Part shown: positions 15,904 through 25,498 of the stretch, in pieces
How the letters are laid out: every line of letters starts with the position of its first letter
Position numbering within the stretch: position 1 is the stretch's first letter
Assembly: GCF_011753055.1 (NCBI RefSeq)
Contig: NZ_VWWJ01000002.1
Span: 248,001 to 312,000 of the forward strand
Length of the DNA stretch: 64,000 nt
DNA from: Burkholderia sp. Ax-1719
GTDB taxonomy: Bacteria; Pseudomonadota; Gammaproteobacteria; Burkholderiales; Burkholderiaceae
Direction: 5' to 3'
Notes under the pieces: model-generated
What the model was told of the DNA's origin: nothing
What the model saw: only the letters and a program-made list of their open reading frames with translations
Databases searched by the model: none
Position numbers and translations under genes: made by a program

Positions 15904-18348
15904 TCAGAATTCGAAAGTGGAAAGCAGTGAGACCTGACGCGCATCACCCACGGCGACGAAGTAGCGGTTCGCGCTGGACGGGTAGTAGGTCTTGTTGAAG
16001 AGGTTCTTCACGTTGAGCTGGAACGACACACGGTGGCCGCCCATTTTTGTGTCGTAGGTCGCGAAGGCGTCGGCCACGGTATAGGCGGGCAGGGTGAAGC
16101 TATTGGCCGAATCGCCTGGCCGCGAGCCAACGTAATGTGCGCCTGCGCCCACGCGCAACTGATCGCCGCCGAACACCGTGCCAAAGTCGTATACGGCCGC
16201 GAGCGATGCGGTATTCTGCGCGACATTCCACAGCCGGTTGCCCGCATAAACAGGGTCTTCGATGGTCTTGGCGTCGATAAACGCGTAGCTCGCGATCACA
16301 CTCCAGTGCTCGCCAATCTGGCCGGACACATCCAGTTCCACGCCGCGCGAGCGCGCCTTGCCCGAGGTGCGCCAGTCCGTCTGCTTGGTGGTGTCGTTGT
16401 ATTGCGAGACCAGCACGTTCGATTTGTCGATATTAAAGAGCGCGAGCGTGCCCGTAAGCCCTGCTGGCATGGCGATTTTCGCGCCCAGTTCCCACGAAGT
16501 CGCTTCTTCCGGCTTCACCGATGAATCGATCACCACGCCCGTGCTGAGCGGCGCAATCGTCGAAGTCGGCTTGAGCGACTGCGTATAGCTGCCGTAGAGC
16601 GAAATGGTGTCGGTTGCCTTGTAAACGACGCCCGCGCGCGGCAGCCATTTATTGCCGCTCAGATCGGTATTGGCCTTGAAAGGCCGTCCCTTGCCGGCGA
16701 TCTGGTTGTAGGTCATGAAGCGCGCGCCGCCCACCAGAATCCACTTGTCGCCCAGATGCAGGCTGTCCTGAAAGTAGACGGACGCATCGTGCAACGTGTC
16801 GGTCTGATCGCTGTCGCTCGCCGAGACGGTGCTCGACGGGCTTTCGAGCCCATAGACCGGATGCAGATAATTGAAGGTGGTTTGCGTGGCCTGACGCAGC
16901 AGATCGGCGCGATAGATGCGGCGATATTCGTCGTCCACGCCCACCTGCAGGTCGTTGCGCAAGCCGGCCAGCGTGAAGTGGCCGTCCACATAGGCGGTCG
17001 CGTAACTGTCCGTGCTCACCGCGCCGTGGGTGGCGTCGTTGCTGCGCGAGAGCGCGCCCGTGGTGCTGTTGACGCCTTGCACGCGCAACTGGTTGGCGTC
17101 GTAGGTTTCGCGGTTATAGCTGTAGCCGAAATGCGCCTTCCAGTCGGCGTTGATCTGGTGATCGACCAGCAACTGCGCGAGATGGGACTCGCCAGTCATA
17201 TTGTTGAACGGCTCGTCCAGACGTTCGCGCGCGGGAATCGCCAGCGGCTGATTGGTCTTGGGGTCGAGCGCCGTCCCGCGATCGAAGGGATACAGAAACT
17301 TGCGGTATTGATACGAGAGCACCACCTGGGTATCGCTGCCGTAGTACGCCAGCGATGGCGCGACCAGCGTTTCCCGATGCTCGCCGAAGTTGCGCCAGTA
17401 TTGTTCGCTGACCTGATCGAGTACGAGCCGGTACGCCAGCTTCGTATCGCCGATCGGGCCGGTGGTGTCGAGCGTCGCGCCGCCGCCGTTGCGCCCGTGC
17501 CCATAGGTCGAGCCGAGCAGGGAGATCGCGTGATACGGCGTGAGCAAGGGCTGCTTGCTGACCACGTTCACCACGCCGCCCGGGTCCATGATGCCGTAGA
17601 GCAGCGAAGTGGGGCCCTTGAGCACTTCCACGCTATCGACGGCGTCGTTGAGCGCGCGGCCCTGCACCAGCGGCATGCCGTTTTCCATGATCGAACCATC
17701 GCGATTGCCGCCGAATCCGCGCTTGAGCAGCGTGTCCTGCGTGCCCGCGAGCGTGTTGCCCTGCACGATGCCGCTGACATTGGCGAGCGCATCGTCGAGA
17801 TTGCGCGGGCGCTGATCGTGCAGCACCTGCGCGGGCACTACGTTGACGGCCTGCGCCGTATCGAGCACGGGCGTGTCCGAGCGCGTGATGTTGGCTTCGG
17901 CAGGCGCGCGATAGCTGCCCGCCTTGATGCCGGATGCAGCGACTTTCACGGTGGGCAGCACGGCGTTGTCCGGGAGCGCGGCGTTGCTGGCGTCTTCGGC
18001 GAGCGTGAAACTGCCGTTCTCCTGTGCGCTGGCGGAAAGCCCCGTATTGCGCAGAATGCGCGTGAGGCCTTCGCTGACGCGGTAATCGCCGTGCAATCCC
18101 GCGCTCGCGCGATTCGCGGCCAGCGCGCCCGGATAGGCGATCATCACGCCGGCCTGCTGGCCGAACTGGTTGAGCACCGTGGCGAGCGGTCCGGCGGCGA
18201 TCTCGTAGTGCTGCACGCTGGCGCTTTGCTGGGAAGCGGCGGGCGGTGCGGCCATCGCGTCCGGATGGGCGCTGGCGGCAAACAGCGTGAGGACTGCCGC
18301 GCCGATCCAGTGATGGCGTCGGCGCAAAGCCTGAAGAGGTGATGACAT
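15904..18348 (-). CDS. TonB-dependent siderophore receptor with signalling (STN) domain, FecA/FpvA type
   Basis: 814 residues. After a signal sequence ending near A-M-A-A comes an STN domain (about 45-115: Y-E-I-A-A-G-P-L-A-T-V-L-N-Q-F-G, V-S-E-G-L-T-R-I-L), the periplasmic domain that contacts a FecR-type anti-sigma factor. The plug follows (L-K-R-G-F-G-G-N-R-D, V-E-V-L-K-G-P-T-S-L-L-Y-G) and then the barrel, ending F-N-K-T-Y-Y-P-S-S-A-N-R-Y… and S-L-L-S-T-F-E-F. It is preceded on the same strand by FecR and FecI genes (gap 96 bases) and followed by the exported protein after 5 bases. Ligand-induced transcription through FecR/FecI is inferred. Confidence 0.92.
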   Translation of the reverse strand: MSSPLQALRRRHHWIGAAVLTLFAASAHPDAMAAPPAASQQSASVQHYEIAAGPLATVLNQFGQQAGVMIAYPGALAANRASAGLHGDYRVSEGLTRILRNTGLSASAQENGSFTLAEDASNAALPDNAVLPTVKVAASGIKAGSYRAPAEANITRSDTPVLDTAQAVNVVPAQVLHDQRPRNLDDALANVSGIVQGNTLAGTQDTLLKRGFGGNRDGSIMENGMPLVQGRALNDAVDSVEVLKGPTSLLYGIMDPGGVVNVVSKQPLLTPYHAISLLGSTYGHGRNGGGATLDTTGPIGDTKLAYRLVLDQVSEQYWRNFGEHRETLVAPSLAYYGSDTQVVLSYQYRKFLYPFDRGTALDPKTNQPLAIPARERLDEPFNNMTGESHLAQLLVDHQINADWKAHFGYSYNRETYDANQLRVQGVNSTTGALSRSNDATHGAVSTDSYATAYVDGHFTLAGLRNDLQVGVDDEYRRIYRADLLRQATQTTFNYLHPVYGLESPSSTVSASDSDQTDTLHDASVYFQDSLHLGDKWILVGGARFMTYNQIAGKGRPFKANTDLSGNKWLPRAGVVYKATDTISLYGSYTQSLKPTSTIAPLSTGVVIDSSVKPEEATSWELGAKIAMPAGLTGTLALFNIDKSNVLVSQYNDTTKQTDWRTSGKARSRGVELDVSGQIGEHWSVIASYAFIDAKTIEDPVYAGNRLWNVAQNTASLAAVYDFGTVFGGDQLRVGAGAHYVGSRPGDSANSFTLPAYTVADAFATYDTKMGGHRVSFQLNVKNLFNKTYYPSSANRYFVAVGDARQVSLLSTFEF

Positions 18349-18409
18349 GGAATCGAAGGCTGGAATGAGTCAGATAAAAGTGCTTTCATCTGGCTTGTCC
18401 CGCGAGAAT

Positions 18410-18430
18410 CGAAAACAGCTCAGGTTTTCG
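18410..18430. repeat. Inverted repeat between fecR and receptor gene
   Basis: CGAAAAC, 7-base centre, GTTTTCG. It lies between the FecR stop (18445) and the receptor start (18348), in an AT-rich 96-base gap where an ECF-sigma promoter for the receptor is expected. It could be an attenuating hairpin or an operator; no T-run follows on either strand. Confidence 0.45.
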
Positions 18431-18444
18431 AAAATATTTTTATT

Positions 18445-19428
18445 TCAGGTGCGCGCCGGGCTCACCGTCACCCAGTAGCGCGTCAGATAGTCCACGCGCA
18501 ATGGCAGCGCGTGCGAGAGCGTATCGAGCACGCGGTCGGTATCGGCGAGCAGATAGGTGCCGGATACGCGCAAGGACGCCGCGCGCGGATCGCAGCGCAC
18601 GACGCCTTCGCGGTAGCGCGCAAGCTCGACCAGAAAATCGCCTAGCCGCATGTCGTTGGCGACGAGCATGCCCTGAGTCCAGGCCGCGGCTTCGTTCTCG
18701 ATTGATTCGATTCCGCGTATCGCCTGACGGGTGAAGCGTGCGGATTCACCCGCCCGTAGCGTGCGTGCGGCCAAAGGCGCGTCGTCGGGCACGATGCGCA
18801 CGGCGCCTTCGAACACGGCCAGTTGGGTATCGTCCTGCCGCTCGCGCACGGAAAAATGCGTGCCGAGCGGCGTGGCCGTACCTTGCGCCGTCTGCACGAC
18901 GAACGGACGCAGGTTCGCACCGTCACGATGGCCCGTGACCACCATGATCTCGCCGCGGCGGAGCACGATACGGCGCTCGTGCGCCGTAAAACGCAGATCG
19001 ACCGACGACGATGTGTTGAGCGTCAACGCCGTGCCGTCCTCCAGCGCGTAGGTGCGGATTTCGCCGGTGGTGGTGTGCATATCGGCGGTCCAGCCGGGCC
19101 ACGCGGAACGATGCCGCGCGCTCCACGTCGCGCCGCCCACGAAGAAGAGCGCGGCGAGCGCCTTGACGGTCGAGCGCCGGCTTCGCGAAACGCCGCGTGT
19201 GAGCGCCGCGCGCGCGGCGTGAGCCGATGGCGCCTGGCCCAGCGATTGAAAGCGCTGCGAGACGGTCTGGATGTGCTGCCAGGCGCGCTCATGGTCGGCG
19301 TGTTCCGCGCGCCACGCATCGAGCGCGGCGCGCTGCGCTGGCGTGATCGCGCCGCTGCCCAGATCGAGCCACCACTCGACGGCGCGATGGGCGATTTCGG
19401 GCGCAATATCGCGCGGGGTGGCTGACAT
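18445..19428 (-). CDS. fecR: FecR-family anti-sigma/sigma regulator
   Basis: 327 residues from the ATG at 19428; the frame is open upstream only because it runs antisense-like through the sigma gene. The N-terminal DUF4880 segment (H-R-A-V-E-W-W-L-D-L, then D-A-W-R-A-E-H-A-D-H-E-R-A-W) is diagnostic of FecR proteins. A single membrane segment (about 80-95: V-K-A-L-A-A-L-F-F-V-G-G) separates it from the periplasmic FecR domain (T-T-T-G-E-I-R-T-Y-A-L-E-D-G-T, G-T-H-F-S-V-R). It starts 11 bases after the sigma gene stop. It relays the receptor signal to the sigma factor. Confidence 0.92.
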   Translation of the reverse strand: MSATPRDIAPEIAHRAVEWWLDLGSGAITPAQRAALDAWRAEHADHERAWQHIQTVSQRFQSLGQAPSAHAARAALTRGVSRSRRSTVKALAALFFVGGATWSARHRSAWPGWTADMHTTTGEIRTYALEDGTALTLNTSSSVDLRFTAHERRIVLRRGEIMVVTGHRDGANLRPFVVQTAQGTATPLGTHFSVRERQDDTQLAVFEGAVRIVPDDAPLAARTLRAGESARFTRQAIRGIESIENEAAAWTQGMLVANDMRLGDFLVELARYREGVVRCDPRAASLRVSGTYLLADTDRVLDTLSHALPLRVDYLTRYWVTVSPART

Positions 19429-19439
19429 CGGCGTGCCGC

Positions 19440-19943
19440 TCACAGTGCGAAAAAGCACTGCGCCGCAGCTTTCACCAGATGGCGCTTGACGGTGGCGAGC
19501 GAGATGCCGAGCGTCGCCGCGATCTCGGTGTGCGTCGCGCCGTCGAGCTGCGCAAGCAGAAACGCGCGCTTGACGATAACGGGCAGGCCGTCGAGCAGGC
19601 GGTCGATTTCGCAGAGCGTTTCGAGCAGCACCGCCTGGTCTTCCGGCGAGGGCGCGAGGGCCTCGGGTGCGTGGGCCAGCGCTTCCAGATACGCACGTTC
19701 GACCTGCTCGCGCCGCCAGTGGTTGTAAAGCACGCGCTGGGCGACGGTAGTGAGCAGCGCACGCGGTTCGCGCGCTTCGACCGGTTCCTCGCGCGCGAGC
19801 AGGCGCATGAAGGTGTCGTGCGCAAGATCGCTGGCGCGGTGCGCGCAGCCGAGCTTGCGGCGCAGCCACCCGTGCAGCCAGCCGTGATGCGCGCGGTAGA
19901 GCGCGTCGATCTCGAGTGGGGCGGAGGGCGGAAGGGCGGTCAT
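19440..19943 (-). CDS. fecI: ECF RNA polymerase sigma factor, FecI-like
   Basis: 167 residues from the ATG at 19943. Region 2 is at the N-terminus (D-A-L-Y-R-A-H-H-G-W-L, D-L-A-H-D-T-F-M-R-L-L) and region 4 at the C-terminus (H-T-E-I-A-A-T-L-G-I-S-L-A-T-V-K-R-H-L). The arrangement sigma-FecR-receptor with tight spacing is the standard iron surface-signalling cassette. A Fur box lies 91 bases upstream, so the sigma factor is made under iron starvation and the receptor then follows. Confidence 0.94.
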   Translation of the reverse strand: MTALPPSAPLEIDALYRAHHGWLHGWLRRKLGCAHRASDLAHDTFMRLLAREEPVEAREPRALLTTVAQRVLYNHWRREQVERAYLEALAHAPEALAPSPEDQAVLLETLCEIDRLLDGLPVIVKRAFLLAQLDGATHTEIAATLGISLATVKRHLVKAAAQCFFAL

Positions 19944-20033
19944 ACGGCGTGACGCAGATTGGTGTGCGGTTGGCTTCGTGGTTTGCTTACATCGTCGGCA
20001 GCGTAGCTTACACGTTGATTTCGCATAAGTAAA

Positions 20034-20048
20034 TGAGAATTGTTCTCG
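20034..20048 (-). promoter_or_regulatory. Fur box upstream of ECF sigma gene
   Basis: TGAGAAT-T-GTTCTCG is close to the 7-1-7 Fur consensus and nearly symmetric (GAGAA…TTCTC). The surrounding AAGTAAATGAGAATTGTT (20027-20044) is identical to the site before the heme receptor. It lies between the sigma gene (minus strand) and the small exported protein gene (plus strand), and is nearer to the former. Confidence 0.8.
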
Positions 20049-20125
20049 TATAACAACGGTGCGAATCGCCGTTTTTGCACCTTTCTGGTGAATCGCTCGG
20101 CGCAAAGTGACGCCGGAATATCAGC

Positions 20126-20144
20126 CGGATTACGAATTTGTCAT
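20126..20144 (+). promoter_or_regulatory. Candidate metal-type response-regulator box (copy 1)
   Basis: CGGATTACGAATTTG (20126-20140) is repeated exactly at 28851-28865. With the following TCAT it forms an imperfect palindrome ATTACGAATTTGTCAT, resembling Cus/Cop boxes bound by CusR/CopR-type regulators. It lies 144 bases before the small exported protein gene that precedes the two-component system. Confidence 0.6.
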
Positions 20145-20287
20145 CTGCCTTCAGTTTCAGAATCCCTTAAGTCTGCGACGCACACAATGCCCCTGACTTC
20201 GCGATGCTTCAGAAGTCGCGGCGCGCAGGGAGAATGTCCATCGGCGCGTAATTCAATGATTTTTTGCCTTATTTGAGGAGCGTTACC

Positions 20288-20569
20288 ATGAAAGCCAGAC
20301 TGCTTGCTGCACTTGTCGTCAGTACTACGATGTTTCCCATGATCGCTTTTGCGCAGAACGAGCGTATCCAGAATATGCAGGTCAGCCCGCAGAGCGTGCA
20401 GGCGCAACAAAGCGGCACGCAGCATCAGTCGGACGTGCACGCCGCGAATGGCGTCGTCAAGACTTCGGCTTCGGGCAACAGTGGTTATGGCAACGCCACG
20501 GCTGGAAACTCGCAATCGGGTAGCGCTTCGGAGAAAGCCGGCTTGACCGCGCTTTATCTCCACCACTGA
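20288..20569 (+). CDS. Small exported protein of unknown function
   Basis: 93 residues. The start at 20288 has GAGGAG eight bases upstream. A clear Sec signal peptide ([22 protein letters not shown]) gives a mature peptide of about 70 residues, rich in Gln, Ser, Asn and Gly ([18 protein letters not shown]), probably disordered. I do not recognise a family. It lies 122 bases upstream of a metal-type response regulator and has the candidate response-regulator box in its promoter, suggesting a stress- or metal-induced periplasmic protein. Confidence 0.8.
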   Translation: MKARLLAALVVSTTMFPMIAFAQNERIQNMQVSPQSVQAQQSGTQHQSDVHAANGVVKTSASGNSGYGNATAGNSQSGSASEKAGLTALYLHH

Positions 20570-20603
20570 GTGAGCGCCGCGCCCCAGATGTCGAAAATGT
20601 AAT

Positions 20604-20632
20604 CCGCCGGTTAACCGTGCGTTATCCGGCGG
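20604..20632 (+). terminator. Probable hairpin terminator after small exported protein gene
   Basis: Stem of 12 bp with one mismatch (CCGCCGGTTAAC with GTTATCCGGCGG) and a 5-base loop, 34 bases after the stop codon. Only a C/T-rich tail follows, not a clean T-run, so termination may be partial and allow readthrough into the response regulator. Confidence 0.5.
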
Positions 20633-20691
20633 CCCCTTGCTTTACGCAGGTTTGGGTAAAATCGTCCCACCATGAAGGCGGGAGAATGCGT

Positions 20692-21368
<677 letters not shown>

Positions 21369-21369
<1 letters not shown>

Positions 21370-22838
21370 TGGCGCGCCGCTCGCTTGCGCTCACGCTGGC
21401 GCTGGTATTCAGCGCGACCACGTTCGCGGTGTTTGCGTGCGTGGGCTGGTATCTCTACGTGGCGCTCGCGCATCAGGTGCGCAAGCAGGACGATCAGGAC
21501 ATCGTGCTGGCCGCGCGTCACGTGCGTCGTCTCGCCGCCGAGCTCGCTTCCACCCAGGATGCACGCGATCATGCGCTGCGTCTGTCCAGCGCCGTGCTGG
21601 GCAATCAGGCGCTCGCCTTGCGCATTGTCGATGCCCACGGCCAGGCTGTCGCAACACACGACGAAGGCGCGACCTTCGACGAACCGCCCGCGCCGCCCAA
21701 CAACGCCGTTACCGCCAATGATGTCGATCTGTCCGCCGCACGCGCCGGTGCGCTCGTGCTCGCGCCCGATGCGCGCATCGTCGATACGGCGATCCGCGAA
21801 TGGCGCAGCGCGCAGGGTGTGCCCGTGCGCAGCATCGCCTTCGACGTCGCGCTGCGCAATGGCGAAACCGTTCGCGTGGGTATTGCGCGCGATCTGCGCG
21901 GCCCGTTGAGCCTGCTCGATTCGTACCGCGACACGTTGGGGCTGGCGGGCAGTATCGGCACGCTGGTGGTGCTGCTGGGCAGCTATGCGCTGGTGCGGCT
22001 CGCGTTGCGGCCGTTGCGGCAGATTGCCGACCAGTCGCGCGAAGTGACGGCATACCGGCTCGACCGGCCGATCCGCGTCAAACATATCCCAAGCGAACTG
22101 GCGACGCTGGTGGAATCGCTCAACGCGATGCTCGAACGTTTGCACGCCGGTTTCCAGCGGCTCAGTCAGTTCACCACCGATCTCGCGCACGATATGCGCA
22201 CGCCCTTGAGCAATCTGCGCGGCGCGACTGAAATTGCGCTCGCGCGCCCGCGCTCCGACGATGAATATCAGGCCGTGCTGGCTTCCAATCTGGAGGAATG
22301 CGAACGATTGTCGCGCATGATCGAGAATGTGATTTTTCTGGCGCGCGCCGAGCATCCGCGCTTCGAAATGCGTCGACGCGCCTTTGATGTGCGCGACGAA
22401 CTCGAACGTATCGCCGAATATTTCGAGGGTCTCGCCGACGAAGCCGGTCTGGCGATCAGCGTGCAAGGCAGCGCGTCTTTGAGCGCCGATGTCGAACTGT
22501 TCCGTCGCGCACTCAGCAATCTGCTGGCGAATGCGCTGCGCTATACGCCGCCAGGCGGGACGATTGTGCTGGCGGCGCGCTCGCACGAGGCAACGCTGGA
22601 CGTCGTGGTCGAAAACCCCGGCACGCCCATTCCACCCGAACATCTTGAACGTATTTTCGAGCGCTTCTATCGCGCCGATCCGTCACGCACGCGCGGGCCT
22701 GAATCGACCGGCCCAGGGGCGTCGGCGGGTTTGGGCCTGGCGATCGTGCGCACCGTGATGGAACTGCACGGCGGCAAGGTGCGCGCCGAGAGCGATGCGC
22801 GCAGCACGCGTTTCATTCTGACCTTCCCACGCGCCTAG
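21369..22838 (+). CDS. Heavy-metal-type sensor histidine kinase
   Basis: 489 residues. One transmembrane helix near the N-terminus and another around 190-215 flank a periplasmic sensor region of about 150 residues. HAMP follows (L-R-P-L-R-Q-I-A-D-Q-S-R-E-V), then the H-box D-L-A-H-D-M-R-T-P-L-S-N-L with phospho-acceptor H274. The HATPase domain has N-L-L-A-N-A-L-R-Y-T-P-P-G and G-L-G-L-A-I-V-R-T-V-M-E-L-H-G-G. It overlaps the response regulator by one base. Its stop and the stop of the convergent efflux gene share the palindrome CTAG (22835-22838). Confidence 0.93.
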
Positions 22839-24295
22839 CTCGCGTTGCCATTCCACGTACCGCCCAGCGCCTCAATCAGGCGTACGCACGCGGTCATTCT
22901 GCGGCCTTCGATCACCACTGCGTCGCGCTGGTTCGTCAGCGCGATGGTCTGCGACGTCACGACGTCGAGATAGCTGACCGCGCCTGCGTTGAAGCGATTC
23001 GTGGTGAGCTGCAGAGCCTGTTGCGCGGCCTGCGCGGCGTGCTGCTGCGTGGTGGATTCGTCGGCCAGCGCCTGGAGGGCGGAGAGATTGTTCTCCACCT
23101 GCTCGAACGCGGTGAGCACGGTTTGTCGATAATCGGCGACGGTGCCGTCGTAGTGCGCGCTGGCGGCATGCAGCGTCGCGCTGCGCTTGCCGCCATCGAA
23201 GATCGTGCCGACCAGTTGCGGCCCCAGCGACCAGAACAGGCTGGGCGCGCTCAGCCAGGGCGCGAACATCGAGCTTTCCAGACCGGCCGTTGCGCTAAGC
23301 ACGAGATTGGGAAAGAACGCTGCATGCGCCGCGCCGATCTGCGCGTTGGCCGCGGCCACGCGGCGCTCGGCGGCGGCGATGTCGGGACGGCGCTCGATCA
23401 GTTGCGAGGGCAGGCCCGCCGGAATGACTGGCAGCTCAAAGCCCGCCATTGCGCCCTGTGCGTTCTGCACAGGCGGCAAAGAGAAGATCGAAGCGGGCTC
23501 GCCGATCAGCGTGGCAATCGCATGCTGCAGTTGCGCGCGGCTTACGTCGATATCGCGTGCCTGGGTGCGGGTGCTGTCCAGTTGCGTTTGCGCCTGAGCG
23601 ACCGCCGATGCGTCGATCGCGCCATTGCGCAACTGGTCCTGCACGATGGCCAGGGCGCGGGTGTAGGCGCGCACGCTGTCGTCGAGCAACTGCTTTTGCG
23701 CGTCAAGCGAACGCAGACTGAAGTAGTCGACTGCAAGCTGTGCCGACATCGAAAGACGTACGGCTTCGAGATCGGCGGCGCTGGCCTGCGCGGTGGCGTT
23801 CGCGCTCGTCACTTCATCGCGGATACGGCCGAACACATCCGGCTCCCACGTGGCCGTCACGCCCATCGAATAGTCGGGAATGGTCTTGCCCGCGAGCGAC
23901 GATCCCTGCTTGTTCGCCGAGGTGCGATAGCGATCCTGCGCGACGCCTGCCGTCATGGTCGGCAGGAAGCCCGCGCGCTGATAGTCGGTGGTGGCGCGCG
24001 CTTCGGCGAGATTGGCAAGCGCCTTGCGCACGCTCTGGTTCGACACGTCAATGCGCGTTTCCAGCGAGTTCAGTTCCGCGTCGCCGAAGACGGTCCACCA
24101 TGCGCCGCGTGGCGCGGCATCGGCGGGCGAGGCGACTCGCCAGGCGGTGTTCGAAGCATCGGGATTCGACTGGCCCGCATAATGCGCGGGAATTTCAACC
24201 GTAGGCGCCTGATAAGGCGCGGTCGTCGAACAGGCTGCCAGCGCAACCGCTATCGCGAGCACACCCAGACGCAGAGGAAAACGTTGCGTGCTCAT
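22835..24295 (-). CDS. RND efflux outer membrane lipoprotein (OprM/NodT family)
   Basis: 486 residues. A lipoprotein signal ends A-L-A-A-C-S-T-T. Two OEP repeats follow (N-x-x-V-R-K-A-L-A-N-L-A-E-A-R, W-E-P-D-V-F-G-R-I-R-D; R-P-D-I-A-A-A-E-R-R-V-A-A-A-N-A-Q-I-G). It forms the outer membrane channel of the tripartite pump encoded by the two upstream genes, overlapping the adaptor gene by ATGA. It is the last gene of the operon and converges with the histidine kinase. Confidence 0.94.
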   Translation of the reverse strand: MSTQRFPLRLGVLAIAVALAACSTTAPYQAPTVEIPAHYAGQSNPDASNTAWRVASPADAAPRGAWWTVFGDAELNSLETRIDVSNQSVRKALANLAEARATTDYQRAGFLPTMTAGVAQDRYRTSANKQGSSLAGKTIPDYSMGVTATWEPDVFGRIRDEVTSANATAQASAADLEAVRLSMSAQLAVDYFSLRSLDAQKQLLDDSVRAYTRALAIVQDQLRNGAIDASAVAQAQTQLDSTRTQARDIDVSRAQLQHAIATLIGEPASIFSLPPVQNAQGAMAGFELPVIPAGLPSQLIERRPDIAAAERRVAAANAQIGAAHAAFFPNLVLSATAGLESSMFAPWLSAPSLFWSLGPQLVGTIFDGGKRSATLHAASAHYDGTVADYRQTVLTAFEQVENNLSALQALADESTTQQHAAQAAQQALQLTTNRFNAGAVSYLDVVTSQTIALTNQRDAVVIEGRRMTACVRLIEALGGTWNGNAS

Positions 24296-25464
24296 GATTG
24301 CGCCGCCTTTGCGGGCTGGGCGATGCTCACCGTTTCGCCGTTGCTGATGCTGTCGCCGGGGTTGTCGATCACGCGATCGGTGGTGGAGAGGCCCGAGGTC
24401 ACTTCCACATGCGTGCCGAAGTCGCGGCCCAGATGCACGGGCTTGAGCAGGACCTTGCCGGTCGCATCGACCGTTGCGACCGATACGCCTTCGGAGCGGA
24501 ACAGCAACGTGGTCACCGGCACGTCGAGCGCAGGCGTCGCGCTCTTGAGCGCGAGATGCGCCTGCACATAGCCGCCGGGCAGCAACGCGCCGTCCGCATT
24601 GTCGACGTCGATTTCCACGCGCAAGGTGCGGCTGGTCGGATCGATCGCGCCCGCACTGCGCGCCACGCGCGCGTTAAAGCGGCGACCCGGATATTGTTGC
24701 GTTGTCAACCATGCCTCGGTGGCGGGCGTGACGTCGGCCGCATCGTCTTGCGGCACATCGACGAATACGCGCAAGGTTTGCGTCTGCGAAAGATGGAACA
24801 GTTCGTTTGCGGCGGAAGGCGAACCGGGCGTGCCGCCCGCTGTTACGAGCGCGCCCACGTCCACGTCGCGCGCCGTGATGACGCCGTCGAATGGCGCGGT
24901 CACTTTTTCATACGAGACCAGCTCGGCCAGACGCGCGACATTGGCCTGCGCTGCCGCGAGCGCGGCTTGTCTGGTCTGCATGTCGCTGAGCTTCGCGTCG
25001 GCGTCCTGCTGCGCGACGGACTGGCTCGCGAGCATCGTCTGCCAGCGTTGCGCGGTGGTTTTTGCGTAAGCATAGGCGGCTTGTGCCGAAGCCTCGTCGG
25101 CGCGTGCGGCGCGCAACTGGGCGTCGAGATCGGGCGCGGCGATATCCGCGAGCACCTGGCCGGCCTTCACATGGGTGCCGATGTCGGTGTACCAGTGCGC
25201 GATGTAGCCGCTGGTGCGCGCGAAAATCGCGGTGTCCGCGAATGGTGTGGCTGCGCCTGGCAGCACGAGATCCTGGCTTGCGGGCGCGGGTTGTGGGCGC
25301 ACCACGGAAACCGTCAGCGTGCTTTGCGAAGCGGTTTGCGCGGCGAGTGCGCGGCTGGCGTGGAGGCGCGGCACGACACCAGCGGCGAGCAGCGTAAGCG
25401 CGAGTGCGGCCAGCACGAAAGCGGCCTTGCGGCGCGGCGCGGTTTGTTTGTCGAGGTCGGTCAT
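24292..25464 (-). CDS. RND efflux periplasmic adaptor (membrane fusion protein)
   Basis: 390 residues from the ATG at 25464; the longer frame lacks support. An N-terminal membrane anchor (A-A-F-V-L-A-A-L-A-L-T-L-L-A-A-G) is followed by lipoyl, hairpin and beta-barrel domains (A-R-T-S-G-Y-I-A-H-W-Y-T-D-I-G-T-H-V-K-A-G-Q, then Y-E-K-V-T-A-P-F-D-G-V-I-T-A-R). It links the RND pump and the outer membrane channel. It starts 34 bases after the pump stop and overlaps the channel gene by four bases. Confidence 0.94.
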   Translation of the reverse strand: MTDLDKQTAPRRKAAFVLAALALTLLAAGVVPRLHASRALAAQTASQSTLTVSVVRPQPAPASQDLVLPGAATPFADTAIFARTSGYIAHWYTDIGTHVKAGQVLADIAAPDLDAQLRAARADEASAQAAYAYAKTTAQRWQTMLASQSVAQQDADAKLSDMQTRQAALAAAQANVARLAELVSYEKVTAPFDGVITARDVDVGALVTAGGTPGSPSAANELFHLSQTQTLRVFVDVPQDDAADVTPATEAWLTTQQYPGRRFNARVARSAGAIDPTSRTLRVEIDVDNADGALLPGGYVQAHLALKSATPALDVPVTTLLFRSEGVSVATVDATGKVLLKPVHLGRDFGTHVEVTSGLSTTDRVIDNPGDSISNGETVSIAQPAKAAQS

Positions 25465-25498
25465 GATCGGTAGATGAAATGCGCGAAATCGGGAGGCG

